DNA from: an uncultured Bacilli bacterium
GTDB taxonomy: Bacteria > Bacillota_I > Bacilli_A > RF39 > UBA660
Length of the DNA stretch: 43,611 nt
Assembly: GCA_947625535.1 (NCBI GenBank)
Contig: CANQOR010000011.1
Span: 1 to 43,611, forward strand
Direction: 5' to 3'
Both the position numbers and the translations under genes were made by a program. The notes beneath the pieces are model-generated. The model was given only the letters and a program-made list of their open reading frames with translations. It was not told the origin of the DNA and ran no database searches. Of this stretch, positions 42,331-43,611 are shown one piece after another. The first letter of the stretch is position 1. Each line of letters opens with the position of its first letter.

Positions 42331-43020
42331 ATGGCATTATTAAATATTGAGAAAACTTCTAATAACCAAAATAATGTTGGTAATATGGATAGTATGAATA
42401 ATATGAATAATATTAGTTATAATCCAGTTGATGAAAATGATTATACAGGAGTTAAAGGGGATACTATAAAGAAAGAAACTACTTTATATAGTTCAATATT
42501 ATCGACAATTATAGAAGCAGTTATAGTTTTATGGATAATAGGTTTGTTAGTATTTATAGGATTAAATATATCAAAGTTTAAAATAGAATTATTTACTTTA
42601 TTAGATAGTTATACTTTAGAAGAATATAATGCAGCAATTAGAAGAAGTTTTGTTATGTTATCAGGTTCTCTTATTATAATGTGTTTTGTAATTAAATTTG
42701 TAATTAATACTTCTATAAGAGGGAGATTTCGTCGTTTATACTTAAATAAATTTAATATATATGCTTATGATGTATTTGTATGGGTATTTAATATTGTTGT
42801 ATATTTGGGAGTAGGTTTCTTTTTCTTTTATTTAATTAATGAAATACATGATACAATATTATTACAGAATTTTGTTGATGAAGTTAATAAAGAAACAATT
42901 AATTTATTAAAGTATGCTGTTGTTATTATAATAACTATATTTGGAATGTTAAATTCATTTTCAGGAGTTAGTATAGTTCATAAAAATAATAAATTTGTAT
43001 TAGATGATATAGATGTATAA
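42331..43020 (+). CDS. Four-span integral membrane protein, unknown
   Basis: 229 aa from ATG 42331, 8 nt after AGGAG; GTG 42310 lacks a site. An Asn/Met-rich cytosolic tail of ~45 residues (GNMDSMNNMNNISYN) precedes four membrane spans at about 55-80 (IIEAVIVLWIIGLLVFIGL), 108-130 (FVMLSGSLIIMCFVIKFVI), 150-175 (VFVWVFNIVVYLGVGFFFFY) and 198-218 (YAVVIIITIFGMLNSF). No family recognised and no catalytic motif. It occupies the place where sigG would be expected. It has its own promoter and terminator, so it need not be part of the sporulation unit. Confidence 0.8.
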   Translation: MALLNIEKTSNNQNNVGNMDSMNNMNNISYNPVDENDYTGVKGDTIKKETTLYSSILSTIIEAVIVLWIIGLLVFIGLNISKFKIELFTLLDSYTLEEYNAAIRRSFVMLSGSLIIMCFVIKFVINTSIRGRFRRLYLNKFNIYAYDVFVWVFNIVVYLGVGFFFFYLINEIHDTILLQNFVDEVNKETINLLKYAVVIIITIFGMLNSFSGVSIVHKNNKFVLDDIDV

Positions 43021-43044
43021 AACCAATTAATAATTGGTTTTTTT
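43021..43044 (+). terminator. Terminator after the four-span protein
   Basis: AACCAAT (43021-43027), loop TAATA, ATTGGTT (43033-43039), T-run to 43044. Confidence 0.87.
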
Positions 43045-43083
43045 GGTTATAAAATGTAAATTGATATGATAAGTTGTATTTTA

Positions 43084-43113
43084 TTGTTTATTTTTGAATA
43101 AATGTGATAAAAT
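43084..43113 (+). promoter_or_regulatory. Promoter of the terminal secreted-protein gene
   Basis: TTGTTT (43084-43089), 18-nt spacer, TAAAAT (43108-43113). Confidence 0.6.
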
Positions 43114-43139
43114 ATAGTTAGAGAGTAGGAGGAATTGTT

Positions 43140-43611
43140 ATAAAAACAATTAAAGGAATTGTAAATTATATTTTAGTATTTGCTTTGTTATTAGTAAATA
43201 TTGGAATGGTTAAGGCAGAAAATGTTTATACAGCAAATGATAAAACACAGAATGGGTATTATCAAAGAAGTCAACATACTTATTCTTATAAAGATTTGGA
43301 GGAAACAAATCATAATGACTATGCAGCCGGTTTATATATTTTATATGCTAATGAAAATGATGCTAAGGATGCAGGTAATTTTGACTTCAAAGAAAAATTT
43401 GGGGGAAAGTATACACTTACTGAAGATGCTTATTATTTAGCTTATTGTGCTGATATAAATGTTGCATTTATGGCACCAGCTACGTATAAGAGAATATTTA
43501 TTAAAGATTATGAAGGATTTAGTGATGAAACTAAAAGACATTTAAGTGGTATTGTTAAAAATGCATATCCTTTTATAAGTTATGATGAAATGGTTCAAAA
43601 GTTATTAGATG
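43140..43611 (+). CDS. Secreted protein, possible thioester-domain adhesin, 5' part only, apparent ATA start
   Basis: 157 codons, open to the window edge. AGGAGG at 43127-43132 points to an ATA codon at 43140 with ideal spacing. An in-frame TAG at 43119 excludes an upstream ATG, GTG or TTG, and the first in-frame ATG (43207) would delete the signal peptide. From ATA the protein starts with a clean signal peptide: Lys2, Lys5, hydrophobic IVNYILVFALLLVNIGMV, cleavage after VKA near residue 25. The mature part has YLAYCADINVAF, the Tyr-Cys-x-Asp pattern of Gram-positive thioester (TED/TQXA) domains, whose Cys forms a thioester with a distant Gln. That Gln would lie beyond the window, so the family call is tentative. 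Confidence 0.6.
   Translation, partial: MKTIKGIVNYILVFALLLVNIGMVKAENVYTANDKTQNGYYQRSQHTYSYKDLEETNHNDYAAGLYILYANENDAKDAGNFDFKEKFGGKYTLTEDAYYLAYCADINVAFMAPATYKRIFIKDYEGFSDETKRHLSGIVKNAYPFISYDEMVQKLLD

Noticed and set aside
43201-43440. 79-aa open frame near the window end
   Set aside because: Out of frame with the signal-peptide protein that covers the same bases and is far more protein-like.
1-43611. Alternative genetic code (UGA = Trp), considered because of extreme AT content and mycoplasma-like features
   Set aside because: UGA is used as the stop of essC, esaB and spoIIGA at the expected lengths, and Trp is encoded by TGG throughout.

Overview
The window is 43.6 kb of very AT-rich DNA (well under one third G+C by eye) with every gene on the + strand and strong purine-rich Shine-Dalgarno sites. 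TGA is used as a stop, so the genetic code is the standard bacterial one. A T-box-controlled thrS, an infC-rpmI-rplT operon, ftsA-ftsZ followed by spoIIGA-sigE, HelD and a Firmicutes-type (T7SSb) secretion ATPase together point to a spore-forming or formerly spore-forming member of the Bacillota, probably an uncultured Bacilli/Erysipelotrichales/RF39-like lineage. That placement is inference.

Layout. 1-8.2 kb: der, a transglutaminase-like protein, and a three-gene operon (unknown protein, MoxR/CobS-like AAA+ ATPase, unknown protein) with its own promoter. 8.2-10.2 kb: T-box leader and thrS, whose product lacks the N-terminal TGS domain. 10.3-15.0 kb: essC, the membrane ATPase of a type VII secretion system, as its own transcription unit. 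15.0-21.25 kb: cassette A, which is esaB, four WXG100-like or helical proteins, a small helical protein, a large modular protein and a DUF4176 protein. 21.27-28.3 kb: cassette B, the same gene order again with diverged sequences and two DUF4176 genes. 28.3-32.5 kb: HelD-family ATPase and a coiled-coil metallophosphoesterase. 32.5-34.0 kb: infC-rpmI-rplT with a structured leader. 34.0-36.4 kb: ftsA-ftsZ. 36.4-40.8 kb: three consecutive zinc-ribbon/single-span membrane proteins, the first carrying a clostripain (C11) protease. 40.8-43.0 kb: spoIIGA, sigE and a four-span membrane protein. 43.1 kb to the end: the start of a secreted, possibly thioester-domain, surface protein that appears to begin at an ATA codon.

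The most unusual content is the T7SS region. EssC and EsaB are present but EssA, EssB and EsaA are not in the window. The substrates come as two tandem paralogous cassettes, each with its own sigma-A promoter and terminator. Both leaders carry the same AGTTAGGGG/TTGGT box about 18 nt after the predicted transcription start. Both cassettes also have a pair of abutting hairpins (8 bp, then 17-21 bp, no U-tract) in the identical spot between the second and third genes, with unrelated primary sequence, which suggests a selected RNA structure. The large last proteins of both cassettes end in repeats of a G-x-V-x-x-D-x-x-L-G-(I/F) motif. No toxin domain or immunity gene is recognisable, so this looks like a structural or surface-acting T7SS substrate set rather than a standard LXG toxin locus. 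None of this was tested against databases.
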